Shown here piece by piece: positions 50,759-59,514 of a stretch of DNA of 64,000 bases. This stretch comes from Pseudoclavibacter soli DSM 23366. Its GTDB lineage: Bacteria > Actinomycetota > Actinomycetes > Actinomycetales > Microbacteriaceae. A program made the translations under genes and the position numbers. The stretch is from NCBI RefSeq assembly GCF_000423505.1, contig NZ_AUIC01000005.1:169758-233757 (forward strand). The letters are read 5' to 3'. A model generated the notes under the pieces. That model saw only the letters and a list, made by a program, of their open reading frames with translations, was not told the origin of the DNA and made no database searches. Every line of letters begins with the position of its first letter. Position 1 is the first letter of the stretch.

Positions 50759-51736
50759 ATGTCAGGCATTAATGCGGACAATCACAAGCGACTCGTGCTG
50801 GTCAGCGGGCGGGCGCACCCGGCCCTGGCTGCCGAGATCGCAGCCAACCTCGGCACCGAGCTCGTGCCCACCAAGGCGCTGAACTTCGCCAATGGTGAGA
50901 TCTACGTGCGCTTCGACGAGAGCATCCGCGGCTCAGACGCCTTCGTGATTCAGTCACACACCTCGCCGATCAACGAGTGGCTGATGGAGTCGCTGATCAT
51001 GGTTGATGCACTCAAGCGTGCCTCGGCCAAGCGCATCACCGTGGTGGCCCCGTGCTACCCCTACGCTCGTCAAGACAAGAAGCACCGCGGCCGCGAGCCC
51101 ATCTCGGCTCGCCTGGTCGCCGATCTGTTCAAGGCCGCCGGCGCCGACCGCCTGATGTCGGTCGACCTGCACTCGCCGCAGATCCAGGGCTTCTTCGACG
51201 GCCCGGTCGACCACCTGTTCGCCCAGCCAATTCTGCTCGATCACTTCGCCACCACGCTCGACCGTGAAAACCTCACGATCGTCTCGCCCGATATGGGGCG
51301 CGTGAAGGTGGCCGACACTTGGAGCGACAAGCTCGGTGCTCCGCTGGCGATCATTCACAAACGCCGCGACCCGCTGGTGCCCAACCAGGCCACGGCCCAC
51401 GAGATCGTCGGCAACGTCGAGGGGCGCACCTGCCTGGTGGTTGACGACCTGATCGATACCGGCGGCACAATTCTCGCCGCTGCCCGTGCACTCAAAGAGC
51501 AGGGCGCGGCCAAGGTGGTCGTGGGCGCCACACACGCAGTGTTCTCCGACCCGGCGGTCGAGCGGCTCTCCAGCCCCGAGATCGACCGCGTGGTGGTCAC
51601 CAACACGCTGCCGCTGCCGCCCGAGAAGATCTTCCCCACGTTGACCGTGCTGTCGATCGCTCCGCTGATCTCGCAGGCGATTCACGAAGTCTTCGCCGAC
51701 GGCTCTGTGACTTCGATGTTCGATGGCGCAGCGTAG
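50759..51736 (+). CDS. prs: Ribose-phosphate pyrophosphokinase (PRPP synthase)
   Basis: The 325-aa class I enzyme makes PRPP from ribose-5-phosphate and ATP. It shows FANGEIYVRFDESIRG, PCYPYARQDKKHRGREPISARLVADL (ATP and catalytic loop) and the PRPP motif LVVDDLIDTGGTI. AGAAGGG precedes the ATG. Its last 14 bp overlap the asparaginase gene. Confidence 0.95.
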   Translation: MSGINADNHKRLVLVSGRAHPALAAEIAANLGTELVPTKALNFANGEIYVRFDESIRGSDAFVIQSHTSPINEWLMESLIMVDALKRASAKRITVVAPCYPYARQDKKHRGREPISARLVADLFKAAGADRLMSVDLHSPQIQGFFDGPVDHLFAQPILLDHFATTLDRENLTIVSPDMGRVKVADTWSDKLGAPLAIIHKRRDPLVPNQATAHEIVGNVEGRTCLVVDDLIDTGGTILAAARALKEQGAAKVVVGATHAVFSDPAVERLSSPEIDRVVVTNTLPLPPEKIFPTLTVLSIAPLISQAIHEVFADGSVTSMFDGAA

Positions 51737-52727
51737 CCTTCGGCTGCTGTACACCGGCGGCACGCTGGGCATGGTTGCCGGGCCGGATGGCCTGGTTGCG
51801 ACCGCTGGCATCGGCGCGCGCCTGCGTGCGCTGGTCGAGCCCCAGATCGAGGTCATCGAGATAGAACCCGTCATCGACTCGGGCGACGCCGGGCCGGCGC
51901 TCTGGCAGCGTCTCGTCGAACAGGTGCGCCAGGCCGAGCGCGATGGCGCCCCGGGTGTGGTCATCGTGCATGGCACCGATACCTTGGGCTACACCGCGGC
52001 CGCGCTGGCACTGGCCGTGGCCGATGTGCGGGTGCCGGTCATCCTGACGGGGGCGCAGCACCCGCTGTTCGGCGGCGCCGCACCAGAGCCCGAGGCGTTG
52101 GCCAATCTGCGCGGAGCTGTTCGCATGGCCGGGCGCCCACAGGCTGCTGGTGTGTGGGTGTGGTTCGGCGGGCGACTGCTGCCCGGAGTGCAGGCCACCA
52201 AGGTTTCGACGATTTCGGCGGCTGGCTTTGCCGCGCCCAACGCGTCGGCCGCGGTAAATCGCCCGGTCGGTGATGAGTCGCAGAGCGAGCGTGGTGCGGC
52301 GCAGCCGGCGCTGCCGGGTGTGCGCGCGCTGCTGCCGCAGTTCACTGCGTTCGATGCAGATGCTGCGGTCGGTGTGGTGCGGGTGTTTCCCGGCATGAGC
52401 GCCGATCAGCTGGCACGGGCCCTTGGGAGAGATGCCGGCGTGGTGCTGCAGGTGTTCGGCTCGGGCACCGCTCCCACGAGCACGGCGGGCTTCGTCGAGG
52501 CCCTCACCGAGGCGACTGCGCGTGGTCAGGTGGTGGTGGCCGTCAGCCAGGCACTGATCGGCGGAGTCGATTTGGCAGCCTACGCACAGTCGTCGACGCT
52601 GGCTCGAGCCGGCGTGATCGACGGGGGAGCGCTCACTGTTGAGGCCGCCCTGGCAGCCCTGCACTTCGGGCTCGCCTGCGGGCTGAGCTCGGCAGAGCTT
52701 GCGAGCTTCATCGACGGGCTGGTCTGA
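51723..52727 (+). CDS. L-asparaginase type I
   Basis: The 334-aa enzyme hydrolyses asparagine to aspartate and ammonia. The first catalytic Thr lies in YTGGTLGM (T11-G-G-T14), and the second motif is VIVHGTDTLGYTAAAL with Thr and Asp, followed by the Lys in ILTGAQHPL-like and QATKVST regions. It lacks a signal peptide, as in cytoplasmic type I enzymes. It overlaps prs by 14 bp, so the two are coupled. A Ser/Gln-rich loop at about 182-195 is unusual. Confidence 0.88.
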   Translation: MAQRSLRLLYTGGTLGMVAGPDGLVATAGIGARLRALVEPQIEVIEIEPVIDSGDAGPALWQRLVEQVRQAERDGAPGVVIVHGTDTLGYTAAALALAVADVRVPVILTGAQHPLFGGAAPEPEALANLRGAVRMAGRPQAAGVWVWFGGRLLPGVQATKVSTISAAGFAAPNASAAVNRPVGDESQSERGAAQPALPGVRALLPQFTAFDADAAVGVVRVFPGMSADQLARALGRDAGVVLQVFGSGTAPTSTAGFVEALTEATARGQVVVAVSQALIGGVDLAAYAQSSTLARAGVIDGGALTVEAALAALHFGLACGLSSAELASFIDGLV

Positions 52728-52802
52728 GTTTTCTGTGGCACCCCCAGCTGCAGTTCTTGCCGCTGGGCCGACTCTCGTGCTGCCCGGCGCCGTGCGACGT
52801 GC

Positions 52803-52884
52803 GCGCAAAGTCGGCAGGTGCGACGTGATGTCTGCAGTGAAGCCCGGTGGTGCCGACATTGTGCTGGTGGTGTCGACTTTGCGC
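52803..52884. repeat. Inverted repeat between convergent genes
   Basis: GCGCAAAGTCG (52803-52813) and CGACTTTGCGC (52874-52884) are perfect 11-bp inverted repeats about 60 bp apart. GTGCGACGTG is also directly repeated at 52792 and 52818. No gene is seen here; the layout recalls the larger element at 11.3 kb but the sequence is different. Confidence 0.5.
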
Positions 52885-52944
52885 TGCGAGCGACCGTGTT
52901 CGGGTGCCTGAAAGCCAGCCGAGCGCCCCGAGATCACCGCCCAT

Positions 52945-52973
52945 AAAAAGGCGTACCCCCTCGAGCGAGGGGG
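52945..52973 (-). terminator. Intrinsic terminator of the FMN reductase gene
   Basis: Read on the minus strand, CCCCCTCG-CT-CGAGGGGG forms an 8-bp GC stem, followed 7 nt later by TTTTT (AAAAA at 52945-52949 on the plus strand). It lies 40 bp beyond the stop of the gene at 53014. Confidence 0.65.
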
Positions 52974-53013
52974 CACTCGAGGGGGCACGTGTGATGCCGG
53001 TGAAGGCGGTCTG

Positions 53014-53565
53014 TCAGTCGTTGACCTTGTGGATCAGCGCCACGAAGGCCTCGATGATGCTCGAGACAAACTGCTTGGTGCCGTCGTTGGCGAACTCGCC
53101 CGACTCGTTCAGCAGTTCAGGGGTGAACTGGATGTAGCCCTCGGGCTGGCCCAGCTGGATCGTGTTGAGGAACGCCAAGATGCTCTTCAGGTGCTGCTGG
53201 CCGGCCGCGGTGCCGATGGCCCCGGGGGAGGTGCCGACCACGGCGACGACCTTCTGGTTGAACGAGTTGGTGCCCCAAGGGCGGCTCGCCCAGTCGATGG
53301 CGTTCTTGAGCACGCCGGGGATCGAGCGGTTGTACTCGGGAGTGACGAACAGGATGCCGTCGGCACCTTCGATGCCGGCCTTCAGCTCTTTGCCGGCCGC
53401 CGGGTAGTCGGCGTCGAAGTCGTAGCTGTAGAGAGGCAGCTCGTTGATCGGAATCTCGAAGAACTCCACGTCTTCGACGGGGAGCTTGGTGATGGCCTCA
53501 GCGAGTTTGCGGTTGATGGAGCCGCTGGCGATGCTGCCGACGATGTAACCGATGCGAAGAGTCAT
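53014..53565 (-). CDS. NADPH-dependent FMN reductase (flavodoxin-like)
   Basis: The 183-aa protein has the NADPH_dep_FMN_red fold: IGYIVGSIASGSINRKLAEAI binds the phosphate of FMN, then LFVTPEYNRSIPGVLKNAIDWASRPWG is the family signature, and VAVVGTSPGAIGTAAGQQHL a further one. It reduces quinones, azo dyes or metals with NADPH. GAAAGG precedes the ATG. Its likely terminator is at 52945-52973. Confidence 0.93.
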   Translation of the reverse strand: MTLRIGYIVGSIASGSINRKLAEAITKLPVEDVEFFEIPINELPLYSYDFDADYPAAGKELKAGIEGADGILFVTPEYNRSIPGVLKNAIDWASRPWGTNSFNQKVVAVVGTSPGAIGTAAGQQHLKSILAFLNTIQLGQPEGYIQFTPELLNESGEFANDGTKQFVSSIIEAFVALIHKVND

Positions 53566-53713
53566 TGAATGACGCCTTTCTGCGCGATGTGAAAAGAGAA
53601 TCGACGGTCGCTCTGGCCGCCGCACATTCCATAGCCTACAACATTTGTAACAACAAGCAAGCGGAGTGTCGCTGTGTGTGCGCTGAGAGAGCTGAGCCTC
53701 GGCAGCAGACGAT

Positions 53714-55105
53714 TCAGCGGCGCTTGGGCACGCGGCCGCCGGTGACCGCACGGTGCACCCAGGCGATCAGATAGAGCACGCCGGTGGCCACCAGCGTCCA
53801 GATCAACGACCAGCGGGTGCTCGGGGTGACCAGCATGAGCACGGCGAATGCCCCCATGCCGACCAGCCCGATGATCGACAGCCAGGGGTGCCACCACATG
53901 CGCAGATGCAGCGACCCCTCGGCCTCGAGCTGGCGGTTCAGACGCAGCTGCGAGATCAGAATCAGCACCCACACGACCAGCAGGGCCGAGCCCACCGCGT
54001 CGAGCAGAATCGAGAAGATCTGGCCCGGGATCCACCAGTTGAGGAACACCCCGACCAGTGAGAGCACCAGTGACAGCAGCACGGCCGTGGTGGGCACGCG
54101 GCGACCCGACAGACGCAGCAGCGGAGTGAATCCCTCGCCGCTGGCGGTCAGCGAGTAGGCCATGCGGCTGGTCGCATAGATGTTCGCGTTGAACGCCGAG
54201 AGCAGTGCCAGCGCGGCAATCACCTGCATGACGGTGGCGATTGCGGGCACCCCGGCCAGCTGCAGCACGGCCACGAACGGGCCGTTGGGGCCAACGATCG
54301 TCGGGTCGTTCCACGGCAGCAGAGTGACGATCACGAACATCGAGCCGATGTAGAACAGCAGAATGCGCCAGAAAATGCTGCTGGTGGCTGACTTGATCGC
54401 GCGCTGCGGGTCATCGGCCTCCGCCGCTGCGATCGTGATGATTTCGACGCCACCGAAGCTGAACATCACTGCGAGCAGACCAGCCGCGACTCCGGACATC
54501 CCATGTGGGGCGAAGTCGCGCAGGTTGCTCAGCCCCACCTCGTGGCTGCCGACGAGGCCGAAGATCATGGCGAACCCGATGATCAGAAACAGCACGATCG
54601 TGGCCACTTTGATGCCTGAGAACCAGAACTCGAACTCGCCGAAACTGCGCACTCCGCGCAGATTGACCGCGCCGAAAACCACCACGAATGCGAGCGCCCA
54701 CACCCACTGGGCCACGGCCGGAAACAGCGAGTTGAGAATGCCGGCGGCACCACTGATCTCGGCGATCAGCACGAGAATCAGCAGAAACCAGTAGAGCCAG
54801 CCGAGGGTGAATCCCACCCGCGGGCCGATGGCCTGCGTGGCGTAGGTGGCGAACGAGCCGGTGGATGGGCGGGCTGAGACCATCTCTGCCAGCGCGCGCA
54901 TCACAATCATCACGAGCAGCCCGGCGATCAGGTACGACACCATGATCGCTGGCCCAGCCGTGGCAACCCCCTGCCCACTGCCGAGAAACAGGCCCGCACC
55001 CACTGCCGACCCGAGGCCCATCATGGTCAGGTGTCTGGTGCGAAACCCTCTGCGCTTGCCCGACTGTGAGATTTCGACGTCTGGGGTGCTCTGGTCTCCG
55101 GTCAT
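53714..55105 (-). CDS. APC superfamily amino acid permease (AAT/GABA-permease type)
   Basis: The 463-aa transporter has 12 membrane segments. The AAT signature is clear: RTRHLTMMGLGSAVGAGLFLGSGQGVATAGPAIMVSYLIAGLLVMIVMRALAEM at the first two helices, then FGGVEIITIAAAEADDPQRAIKSA. Substrate (GABA, asparagine, aromatic or others) cannot be told. An asparaginase gene is 1 kb away, but the two are not in one operon, so a link is only a thought. GAGAGGA precedes the ATG. Confidence 0.9.
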   Translation of the reverse strand: MTGDQSTPDVEISQSGKRRGFRTRHLTMMGLGSAVGAGLFLGSGQGVATAGPAIMVSYLIAGLLVMIVMRALAEMVSARPSTGSFATYATQAIGPRVGFTLGWLYWFLLILVLIAEISGAAGILNSLFPAVAQWVWALAFVVVFGAVNLRGVRSFGEFEFWFSGIKVATIVLFLIIGFAMIFGLVGSHEVGLSNLRDFAPHGMSGVAAGLLAVMFSFGGVEIITIAAAEADDPQRAIKSATSSIFWRILLFYIGSMFVIVTLLPWNDPTIVGPNGPFVAVLQLAGVPAIATVMQVIAALALLSAFNANIYATSRMAYSLTASGEGFTPLLRLSGRRVPTTAVLLSLVLSLVGVFLNWWIPGQIFSILLDAVGSALLVVWVLILISQLRLNRQLEAEGSLHLRMWWHPWLSIIGLVGMGAFAVLMLVTPSTRWSLIWTLVATGVLYLIAWVHRAVTGGRVPKRR

Positions 55106-55196
55106 TGGGTCCTCTCGTGGTCAGGTTTCTGGCAACACCTGGCCACCGATGAGTCTAAGGCGACCCGCGCATCCATGGGCAACTAGACTGTCTGCC

Positions 55197-56951
55197 ATGC
55201 CTCACAACGCCTCCGAACTCAACGCGACCCGCGCCTGGAACCGCTTCTATGCCGAGGGCACGCCCGCCGACATCGACCTGCCCCAGGGGTCGCTCTACGA
55301 CATGCTCGAAGACCGTGCCAACCGGTTCTCTGACAATGTGGCGATCGAATTCTTCGGCGGTGAGACCACCTACTTGCATCTGTTCAATCAAGTCAACCGG
55401 TTCGCCGAGGGGCTGCGCATCGCCGGCGTGAAGGCCGGGGATCGGGTGACGTTGATCCTGCCGAACTGCCCGCAGCACGTGGTGGCGTTCTACGCGGTGC
55501 TGCGTCTGGGCGCAGTCGTCGTTGAGCACAACCCGATCTACACCGCCGATGAGCATGCCAAGCAGTTTGCCGACCACGGCGCCGATGTTGCCGTGATCTG
55601 GGACAAAGCCTGCGCAACCATCCGGCAGATGCCCCGCAAGGTGCAGCCGAAGACGATCATCTCGGTCGATATCACCCGGGCGTTCCCGCTGAAGCTGCGG
55701 CTGGCGCTGCGCCTGCCGCTGCAGAAGGTTCGCGACAAGCGCTCCGCCCTCACCCAGTCGGCGCCGGGCACCGTCGCCTTCGAGCGGCTGGCAGCCTCCA
55801 CGCCCATCGATCGCGAGCATCCTCGGCCCGCGGTCGACGACACCGCAGTGCTGCAGTACACCTCGGGCACTACCGGCGACCCCAAGGGTGCGATCATCAC
55901 GCACTCCAACCTGTGGTCGAATGCGCGCCAGGGCGCCGCTTGGATGCCCCGCTTCACGCCGGGGCGCGAGACCATTTACGGCGTGCTGCCGATGTTCCAC
56001 GCCTTCGGTCTGCTGCTGTCGGTGATCTACTCTGTGCATGTGGCGGCGCGGGCCACGCTGTTCCCCACGTTCGACCCGCAGCTGATCATCGACGCGTCGA
56101 AGCAGCATCCGGCGACGTTCATCCCGGCCGTGCCGCCGATGTACGACCGCCTGGCGCGCGTGGCCCGCGAGGGCAAGCTCGACCTCTCGGGAGTGATCTA
56201 CGCGATCTCGGGGGCGATGACCCTCAACGACGCGATCGTCGACCGCTGGGAGAAGGTGGCCGGCGGGCGCCTGGTCGAGGGCTTCGGCATGACCGAGACC
56301 AGCCCGGTGGCCCTCGGCAACCCGTTCACGGCCGAGCGCAAGACCGGCACGATCGGCATCCCGTTCCCCTCGACCGACATCAAGGTGGTCGACCCCGACG
56401 ACCTCACCCGCGAGGTCGAGCTCGGCGAGGTGGGCGAGCTGCTGGTGCACGGCCCGCAGGTGTTCCAGGGCTACTGGAATCGCCCCGAAGAGACCGCCCA
56501 GACGCTGCTCGAAGGGCGCTGGGTGCGCTCGGGCGATCTGGTCACCCAAGACGAGGACGGCTTCGTGACGGTCGTCGACCGCAAGAAGGAGCTGATCATC
56601 ACCGGTGGGTTCAACGTCGCGCCCACCGAGGTCGAGAAGGTGATCAACCGCATCCCCGGCGTCGCCGAGTCGGCCGTGGTCGGCGTCAGGCGCGGCAGCG
56701 GAGCCGAGAGCGTGACCGCGGTGGTCGTGCTCGAACCCGGTGCCGTCTTCGACGAGGCCGCCGCGCGCGCCTACGCCCGCGAGCATCTGGCCGAGTATAA
56801 GGTGCCGCGCTCCTACCAGGTGTGGGACGAGCTGCCCAAGTCGCTGATCGGCAAGGTGCTGCGCCGCGAGGTGCGCGAGCGGCTGCAGGCCGGCCGCGGG
56901 GCGAAGTCCACACGGCAGCACGGCGCCGGGGGCGACGACGTCGAGCGCTGA
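55197..56951 (+). CDS. Long-chain fatty acid--CoA ligase
   Basis: The 584-aa adenylate-forming enzyme activates fatty acids with ATP and CoA. It has the P-loop YTSGTTGDPKGAI, GFGMTETSPVALGNP, RSGDLVTQDEDGFVTVVDRKKELIITGGFNVAPTEVE and the catalytic Lys in PKSLIGKVLRRE. TAGACT (55184-55189) ends 7 nt before this ATG, fixing a leaderless start; the frame upstream is only open sequence opposite the permease. The C-terminal Gly/Ala/Arg tail is not conserved. Confidence 0.92.
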   Translation: MPHNASELNATRAWNRFYAEGTPADIDLPQGSLYDMLEDRANRFSDNVAIEFFGGETTYLHLFNQVNRFAEGLRIAGVKAGDRVTLILPNCPQHVVAFYAVLRLGAVVVEHNPIYTADEHAKQFADHGADVAVIWDKACATIRQMPRKVQPKTIISVDITRAFPLKLRLALRLPLQKVRDKRSALTQSAPGTVAFERLAASTPIDREHPRPAVDDTAVLQYTSGTTGDPKGAIITHSNLWSNARQGAAWMPRFTPGRETIYGVLPMFHAFGLLLSVIYSVHVAARATLFPTFDPQLIIDASKQHPATFIPAVPPMYDRLARVAREGKLDLSGVIYAISGAMTLNDAIVDRWEKVAGGRLVEGFGMTETSPVALGNPFTAERKTGTIGIPFPSTDIKVVDPDDLTREVELGEVGELLVHGPQVFQGYWNRPEETAQTLLEGRWVRSGDLVTQDEDGFVTVVDRKKELIITGGFNVAPTEVEKVINRIPGVAESAVVGVRRGSGAESVTAVVVLEPGAVFDEAAARAYAREHLAEYKVPRSYQVWDELPKSLIGKVLRREVRERLQAGRGAKSTRQHGAGGDDVER

Positions 56952-57018
56952 GACGCCCGAGGCCGGGCGGCACGGGTCTGCCGAGGCGCCGGGTGCTGAT
57001 GAGCAGAGCACCCGACGG

Positions 57019-57369
57019 ATGCTCGCCAGGCTTCGCACCTCGGCCTTCCGCGCGCGGTTCCGGCTCGGGCCCCGTGAGATCGCGTATGCCCGCACGAAGG
57101 GCCGCGCCATCATCGAGCGGCATGCACATGAGCTGCTGGCCGCCCGGGTCGGGCCCGCCGCGCCTGCCAACGACGGCCGGCAGACGCCCTACCGGGGGCA
57201 CCCGGTGTTCGTGGCCCAGCACGCGACAGCCACCTGCTGCCGCGGCTGCATCGCCAAGTGGCACGGCATTCCCGAGGGCAGCGCGCTGACCGGGGCCGAA
57301 CTCGAGCGTCTCGCATCCATCGTGATGGCATGGATCGACGCCGAGCTGCTGGCCGACACTCGGCGCTGA
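57019..57369 (+). CDS. DUF4186 protein
   Basis: The 116-aa cytoplasmic protein matches DUF4186: RFRLGPREIAYARTKGRAIIERHAHELLAAR, then QTPYRGHPVFVAQHATATCCRGCIAKWHGIPEGSALTGAELERL. The strictly placed CCRGC and several histidines suggest a metal site. The function is unknown. It lies between the acyl-CoA ligase and the glycosylase on the same strand. No strong ribosome site is visible. Confidence 0.85.
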   Translation: MLARLRTSAFRARFRLGPREIAYARTKGRAIIERHAHELLAARVGPAAPANDGRQTPYRGHPVFVAQHATATCCRGCIAKWHGIPEGSALTGAELERLASIVMAWIDAELLADTRR

Positions 57370-57394
57370 GGCGCTTCTGGCGCACAATGGATGC

Positions 57395-57973
57395 GTGCGA
57401 TTCACTCGAGCCCAGCTGCAGGCCTTCCGCAACTGCACCGTCGACGACATCATCGGCCCCGGCACGCGACTGCTGTTCGTCGGGGTGAATCCCGGGCTGT
57501 GGACCGCCGCGGTGAACACGCCCTACGCGTACCCCGGCAATCGGTTCTGGCCGGCGCTCATGCGCAGCGGACTGGCGCCCGACGGATGGACGCCGGGTGT
57601 CTTCGACGCCAGTCAGGGGCTCACCGCAGTGCAGCGCGGGCAGTTCATCGCCGCGGGGCTCGGCTCTACCAACTTCGTGAACCGGGCCACCGCCCGTGCC
57701 GATGAGCTCTCGCGAGACGAGCTCGAGGCGGGTGGGGCGCGGCTGCAGGGGCTGGTCGGTGAGCTGCGGCCCGCGGTCGTGGCCATCCTGGGGGTGATGG
57801 CCTACCGGGATGCGTTCGGGCGGCCCAAGGCGCGCATGGGGCGGCAGCCCGAGCCCCTGGCCGGCGTGCCGGTGTGGGTGTTGCCGAACCCGAGCGGGCT
57901 CAACGCGCATGAGACCATCGACTCGATCGCGGCGAAGATGCGGGCGGTGGGGGAGGCCGCGGGGCTGCTGTGA
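57395..57973 (+). CDS. mug: G/T(U)-mismatch DNA glycosylase, Mug family
   Basis: The 192-aa base-excision enzyme has the uracil-DNA glycosylase fold of the Mug/TDG group: LLFVGVNPGLWTAA (catalytic Asn in NPG), YPGNRFWPALMRSGLAPDGWTP and the C-terminal VLPNPSGLNAHET. It removes uracil or thymine opposite guanine. CACAAT ends 6 nt before the GTG start. Confidence 0.92.
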   Translation: MRFTRAQLQAFRNCTVDDIIGPGTRLLFVGVNPGLWTAAVNTPYAYPGNRFWPALMRSGLAPDGWTPGVFDASQGLTAVQRGQFIAAGLGSTNFVNRATARADELSRDELEAGGARLQGLVGELRPAVVAILGVMAYRDAFGRPKARMGRQPEPLAGVPVWVLPNPSGLNAHETIDSIAAKMRAVGEAAGLL

Positions 57974-58049
57974 GCGCTGGTGCGCGTGCACGTGCCGCCC
58001 TGCGCCGCAACCGCAGCAGCCAGACCCTGATCAGCCGTCGAGGCCGAAC

Positions 58050-58424
58050 TCACCCCAGTGCACCACCCGCACGCAAAAACGCAACACCCAGATACACCTG
58101 CCCCGCCGCAAAGACGATCACAAAAGGGAACACGAGCAGTACCGTCAGCACGACATCCCGGCGAGAGTACTTCCTTGCAAGATCAGAACGCCCATCGGAG
58201 CGCCATAGCCTCCACAGCACGTACGGGGGGATGAGCAGGGCTGGGAGTGGGGCGCCTCCGCGGAAGTGGCGCACCCCGCCCTCGATGGTGGTTGTCAGTG
58301 GCACTTGGGTGGGCACGTAGACCACGACGGCAACCGACACCAGAAAACAGATGAGCGTCACCCACCAGACGACCCTCGGCCAGACTGGCCGGCTCCGTTT
58401 GGGGTCTTCGACTTCCTCCGTCAT
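58050..58424 (-). CDS. Small membrane protein, possible immunity partner of the orphan toxin tail
   Basis: The 124-aa protein has three predicted membrane segments (about 18-38, 62-76 and 92-116), a short acidic N-terminus and basic loops (WRLWRSDGRSDLARKYSRRD). Its ATG shares one base with the stop of the toxin-tail frame (TAATG), so translation is coupled. Small membrane proteins directly behind a toxin tail are typical immunity proteins against membrane-acting toxins. No family is recognised. Confidence 0.7.
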   Translation of the reverse strand: MTEEVEDPKRSRPVWPRVVWWVTLICFLVSVAVVVYVPTQVPLTTTIEGGVRHFRGGAPLPALLIPPYVLWRLWRSDGRSDLARKYSRRDVVLTVLLVFPFVIVFAAGQVYLGVAFLRAGGALG

Positions 58425-59434
58425 TACTGGGGGTCTCCAGGAGTAGCCGCTTCAGATGGTGGGGCGGGTGCCGGTTCGGGGGCCGGGCTGCCATCTTCTT
58501 GGGTCGCCTCGTCGATGACGTACTTGATCGCGTCGACGCCCAGGCCTGCATGTTCGCCGGCATAGGCTGCACCGACATGCGCACCCCACGACGGCCGCCC
58601 CGACCAGGTCAGCTGTTCAGCACCCGGGAACTTCGCCAACGCAGCACCACCAACCGCATCCAAAAGACCGTCATCCACACCATACCCCTCGTCGGAATCG
58701 TCCAGCCCAGCCTGCACCAGACTGCCAGCAACCTCCGCAGCAGCAGGCACACCAAACCCCACAGCTCCCTGCCACCTCGGACCCTCTATGTGTTTGGCGA
58801 GGTGTCCGCCTTGTGCTCCGGCTGCTCCTGCGACGGCACCGCCGGCCGCGGCTGCTGCTGCTCCTTGAACGGACCAGTCCTGCTGGTCGGTCGTGGCGAG
58901 ATAGACGCCGGTGTTGCCCACCGCGCCGAACGCCCCATTCGATACCGCCGACATGCCCATCTGCCCCCACTCCACTGACTGGCGGCTGCTCCCACCATCA
59001 CCAGGCACGCTACCACCAGCACCACCTGGCCCGTCGCCACCGGCACCGCCAGGCCCGTCTCCACCGGGTCCGCTTGTGCTGTCGCCAGGGCTGCCGGACG
59101 CCGAATGCCTGCCAACACCAGTGCTCGTGCCGGTGCCGGTGCCGGTGTCTGGGGTGGTGGCCTGTCTGGCGTGTGCTCCGTGACGGAGGTCGCCGGTGAT
59201 CCGTGATGTTGAGCGCTCGGCGTCGGCGCCGGCGTGTGTCAAAGAGGGCCGCCCACTCGCGCGGGCCAGCAAGCCGTGACGTTGTCGATCGCGCGCCGGC
59301 CAGTGGAGGGCATGCCGCCCGGGATGAAGTTTAACCCCATCGCCAGCAGGAACTGCCCGGTCGACATGTTGCCTTCGCGTGCTCCGCAATATCGTCAGCC
59401 GTCAGCAACGCCCCAGCAGCAAACGCGATACCGG
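58424..59434 (-). pseudogene. Orphan polymorphic-toxin C-terminal module with decayed N-terminus
   Basis: From 59271 leftward the frame is open: ARASGRPSLTHAGADAERS, a Gly/Thr/Ser/Pro linker, and a distinct C-terminal region (about 170 aa, Gly/Ala-rich, with VSNGAFGAVGNTGVYLATTDQQ and AAGGAVAGAAGAQGGHLAKH, then EQLTWSGRPSWGAHVGAAYAGEHAGL). Upstream, 59132-59295 matches the main toxin at 63083-63247, and 59313-59434 matches 63511-63633. Both carry 1-nt deletions (near 59271 and 59373), and the 263 bp between them are missing. No start for the original protein remains, so it is a displaced tip cassette. The end domain is unknown, perhaps membrane-acting. Confidence 0.75.
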
Positions 59435-59514
59435 TACGACTACTTGGCAGAGGGAGAGCGCCGGGTCAGGGCTGGTGCCTGAGGTCTCGCTGATGGATTG
59501 GGTATTCTGGGTAC

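Noticed and set aside
55155..57170. 671-aa open frame on the minus strand opposite the acyl-CoA ligase
   Set aside because: The plus strand encodes a complete acyl-CoA ligase with all motifs. The antisense frame is open only because of high GC at third positions and shows His/Arg/Gly-rich composition without any domain.
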